Shown: piece by piece, positions 61,922 to 64,000 of the stretch
Position numbering within the stretch: the first letter of the stretch is position 1
How the letters are laid out: each line of letters opens with the position of its first letter
NCBI RefSeq assembly: GCF_000586475.1
Contig: NZ_BAWJ01000012.1
Location: 1 to 64,000 of the forward strand
Source of the DNA: Psychrobacter sp. JCM 18903
Lineage (GTDB): Bacteria > Pseudomonadota > Gammaproteobacteria > Pseudomonadales > Moraxellaceae
Reading direction: 5' to 3'
Length of the DNA stretch: 64,000 nt
Program-made: the position numbers and the translations under genes
The notes under the pieces: model-generated
What the model was told of the DNA's origin: nothing
The model's database searches: none
Seen by the model: only the letters and a program-made list of their open reading frames with translations

Positions 61922-63187
61922 ATGACCCCAATTCTCCCAGCAGTTCACACCAAGCCGACCAGATTGGCATTACTTTTTAGCGGCAGCCTGTTAGCACTCA
62001 GCATGACTGGCTGCGGTGGCGGCGGTGATGGTACAAGTAGTGATAGTAACGGTAATGGCGGTAACACGCCGCCTGTTAGCACTGCCAGCTTTAACGAAAC
62101 GGCTACTTGGCAAATCACCAATCTAGCGCCTGATACTGCAACCTGTTATGACTTTGATGCCAAAGCTGAAAGCTCGTGTGCTGAGGATAAGTGGGATATC
62201 AAGTTTGATAACCAAGCGCGTTCGGTCAAGCTTTGGTCAAATAGCGGTGATTCTGGCGCGGGTTTGGGCGGCGTTTTTGGTTTAATCGATTGGTCAGATC
62301 TGAGTCGTTATAGCAATGCAACTCAAGATCCTGATACCAGTCGTGATATTACCATGCACTACAATGAAGACCGTAGTGGTGGTATTTTTGATGCACAGCC
62401 TTGGTTTGAATACAATTTAAAAGACAACCATCAGCTCTACCCGAACAATCGTGTCTACCTTGTCACCACAGATAATAGCAGTGCCATGACAGACAGCAGC
62501 GTCCAGCAGCCTATTTATGCCATGCAGATTACCAACTATTATAATAATGCTGGAACCTCGGGCTACCCTACTCTGCGCTGGATTGATACGGCGCTACCGA
62601 ACAAGGTACAGACGAAAACTATCGATGCCTCAAACAATGATAACTGGGTCTATTTTGATCTAACCACAGGACAAAGTAGCACCGATAAAAACAGCACTTG
62701 GCAGATTGGCTTTAAGCGTAATAGCGTCATTTTAAATGGTGGCGATTCTGCGATTGGCACTGATAAAGGCAAAGTTGGTGGCTTCTTATCAAAAACACCA
62801 ATAGGGTATTATGATGATAAAGGTGAACCCATTGTCAGCAAGTTTATGACCGATGGTAGTGCGGCGACTTTAACCGACCTTACCAACACCGCTGTGTACG
62901 ATAAACCGATGAGTGCCAGAAGCTGGGTCATTGATAGTAAAGGCTCGGATCTCAATCCTGCTTATACGGGTAATTTTCCGAACCTAGACTTTGGCTGGTA
63001 TACCTACAATGGCATGACACATCAACTAAATGCCAAAGCGGTTGACAGCGCTCAAGGCGCGCTCATTAGATCCGCTGAAGGCAATAGCTATGCCCGCGTG
63101 CGTTTGGATAAAATCAATTACCCTGATAGCTCAGCGACGACTGCGACCTCATGGGAATTTAAAATAGACATTCAACCTGCTCCTTAA
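61922..63187 (+). CDS. HmuY-like haem-binding lipoprotein
   Basis: Probably a surface or outer-membrane lipoprotein that captures haem for the neighbouring receptor. The lipoprotein signal has lipobox 'SMTGC' (Cys31), followed by a Gly/Ser/Asn-rich tether to about residue 55. HmuY-type elements occur twice: 'TATWQITNLAPDTATCYDF' with 'KWDIKFDNQARSVKLW' near residues 58-115, and 'NWVYFDLTTGQ' with 'STWQIGFKRNSVILNGG' near 245-280. The 421-residue length is about twice that of Porphyromonas HmuY (about 216). AAGGA lies 7 bases before the ATG, and the gene follows the TonB receptor by about 100 bp. The family call is from motifs only. Confidence 0.72.
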   Translation: MTPILPAVHTKPTRLALLFSGSLLALSMTGCGGGGDGTSSDSNGNGGNTPPVSTASFNETATWQITNLAPDTATCYDFDAKAESSCAEDKWDIKFDNQARSVKLWSNSGDSGAGLGGVFGLIDWSDLSRYSNATQDPDTSRDITMHYNEDRSGGIFDAQPWFEYNLKDNHQLYPNNRVYLVTTDNSSAMTDSSVQQPIYAMQITNYYNNAGTSGYPTLRWIDTALPNKVQTKTIDASNNDNWVYFDLTTGQSSTDKNSTWQIGFKRNSVILNGGDSAIGTDKGKVGGFLSKTPIGYYDDKGEPIVSKFMTDGSAATLTDLTNTAVYDKPMSARSWVIDSKGSDLNPAYTGNFPNLDFGWYTYNGMTHQLNAKAVDSAQGALIRSAEGNSYARVRLDKINYPDSSATTATSWEFKIDIQPAP

Positions 63188-63532
63188 CACTCTACTGTTC
63201 GACTTTAGCTCGCCCAACCCTTTTTTGTAAGCTATCAAACCTTGCAAAACGGTTGGGCGATCACGTTTATACACAGTCTAAGAGTCACCACTGCCAATTA
63301 TTACAAGAAAAATATTAGTCATTCGCTGATACTAGACCGTTTATGATTGTAAATAAATTAACCTATGGTATATTATCGTAATAAAAATCTAGGTGATATT
63401 AATAATCATTAACATTTGAATGTTTTATGCTTATTAACTATTATAGTTCCATCTTACCTTTAATCAGCAGTCAATCATTTTAAAAAAAATTCTGCTGAAT
63501 AACTATTTGAATTCTGGCTTGGATGACATCTT
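63188..63532. other. Spacer before the DUF2470/SIP gene
   Basis: Contains an inverted repeat (CGCCCAACC at 63211, GGTTGGGCG at 63251) with no T-run, and a Fur-box candidate (63395-63413). No gene. Confidence 0.5.
63395..63413. promoter_or_regulatory. Fur-box candidate 3, upstream of the DUF2470/SIP gene
   Basis: GATATTAATAATCATTAAC agrees by eye with the Fur consensus GATAATGATAATCATTATC at 16 of 19 positions. It lies 120 bp before the next start codon. Confidence 0.7.
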
Positions 63533-64000
63533 ATGGCTCAACCACTTACTCAGTACGATTTCGATAAAACACCGCTCGACATGGCTGACAAAGCCCAGTT
63601 TATGAGTCATGTCAATGAAGAGCATCAAGATGAACTCGCGATGTTTATCAATGCCTTTACTACCACGGCAGTGAGTGAGCACGAGATCGCCTCGATAACA
63701 GAGCTGTATACTGATGGGATATTAATGGATGTCACAACCACCAATCATGACAACGATACCTTGACAAACAGCACCAAGCTCAGCCGTCAATATTTTATCG
63801 ATTTTACAGTTCCTATTAGTGACTCTATGACGCTACAAGAGCAATATATAACGCTATTGCAAACATCTGCCAATAAGCTTGGCAAGCGCACGATTAAGCT
63901 TCAAGAACAGCGTTTTACGGTCATTAATGGCTATTATGCCAGCCCCAATATGTATCGACTGCTGGTAACCGCACCCGATAGTACGCCACTCACTCATCCG
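63533..64000 (+). CDS. DUF2470-containing siderophore-interacting-type protein (3' partial)
   Basis: The first 156 residues of a protein that runs off the window. 'KAQFMSHVNEEHQDELAMFI' is the HxNxxH start of DUF2470, a domain found in haem-handling HugZ-like proteins and at the front of some siderophore-interacting FAD reductases. The later part 'YYASPNMYRLLVTAPDSTPL' looks like the start of the FAD-binding region of such a reductase. It probably reduces ferric or haem iron in the cytoplasm. The Fur box upstream and the haem cluster beside it support this. No ribosome site is obvious. Open frame to the end of the window. Confidence 0.68.
   Translation, partial: MAQPLTQYDFDKTPLDMADKAQFMSHVNEEHQDELAMFINAFTTTAVSEHEIASITELYTDGILMDVTTTNHDNDTLTNSTKLSRQYFIDFTVPISDSMTLQEQYITLLQTSANKLGKRTIKLQEQRFTVINGYYASPNMYRLLVTAPDSTPLTHP

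Overview
The window looks like chromosome of a Psychrobacter-type gammaproteobacterium (family Moraxellaceae). This rests on moderate GC with AT-rich intergenic DNA, the style of the housekeeping proteins (GuaB, CysS, GlmM, PdxH, Cca, both malic enzymes), and accessory genes common in cold-adapted Moraxellaceae. No phage, plasmid, CRISPR array or rRNA was seen. One tRNA (CAU anticodon) is present. Family assignments come from recognised motifs and remembered homologues; no database search was run.

Layout. 1-558: end of an IclR regulator. 638-6540 (minus): a complete valine-degradation operon from isobutyryl-CoA to propionyl-CoA (mmsA, acyl-CoA dehydrogenase, enoyl-CoA hydratase, 3-hydroxyisobutyryl-CoA hydrolase, mmsB). 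6901-10844: propionyl-CoA synthetase and a fatty acyl-CoA ligase. 11113-15681: MFS exporter, a secreted PETase-like polyester hydrolase, an ankyrin lipoprotein and a metallo-beta-lactamase-like protein. 15776-17836: nsrR and nnrS (nitric oxide response). 18035-19878: DASH-type photolyase/cryptochrome and a small protein. 19972-26676: an electrophile/reactive-carbonyl defence cluster (aldehyde dehydrogenase, nemR-like regulator, yqhD, curA-like reductase, DJ-1/PfpI protein, glutathione S-transferase) with two identical palindromic operators. 27179-30191: EmrB/EmrA-like efflux pair. 30340-38192 (minus): pdxH, glmM, guaB, a large MscS-family channel, cysS. 38411-48958: cobalamin adenosyltransferase, lipoprotein, glycerophosphodiesterase, fatty acid desaturase, selO, maeB, cca and the remnant of a short-chain dehydrogenase. 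49053-54828: tRNA, maeA, MacB-type efflux operon. 55159-64000: a haem-uptake locus (hmuSTUV, TonB receptor, HmuY-like lipoprotein, DUF2470/siderophore-interacting protein) with Fur-box candidates.

Sequence quality matters here. About 25 protein genes, including indispensable ones (glmM, cysS, pdxH), carry one or more frameshifts. Every one examined is repaired by adding back a single base, mostly in a short homopolymer; none needs a base removed. The tRNA acceptor stem shows the same kind of loss. I therefore read these as sequencing or assembly deletions and annotate each gene over its full span as a CDS. Only the SDR fragment at 48773-48958 looks like a true remnant.

Most notable: the PETase-like hydrolase with an unusual pentapeptide-repeat tail; the NsrR with a long insertion between two cluster cysteines plus a matching operator in front of nnrS; the NemR-type operator pair; a pair of dispersed ~108-bp repeats ending in TATAGTC/GACTATA; and the HmuY-like lipoprotein in a Fur-controlled haem locus.
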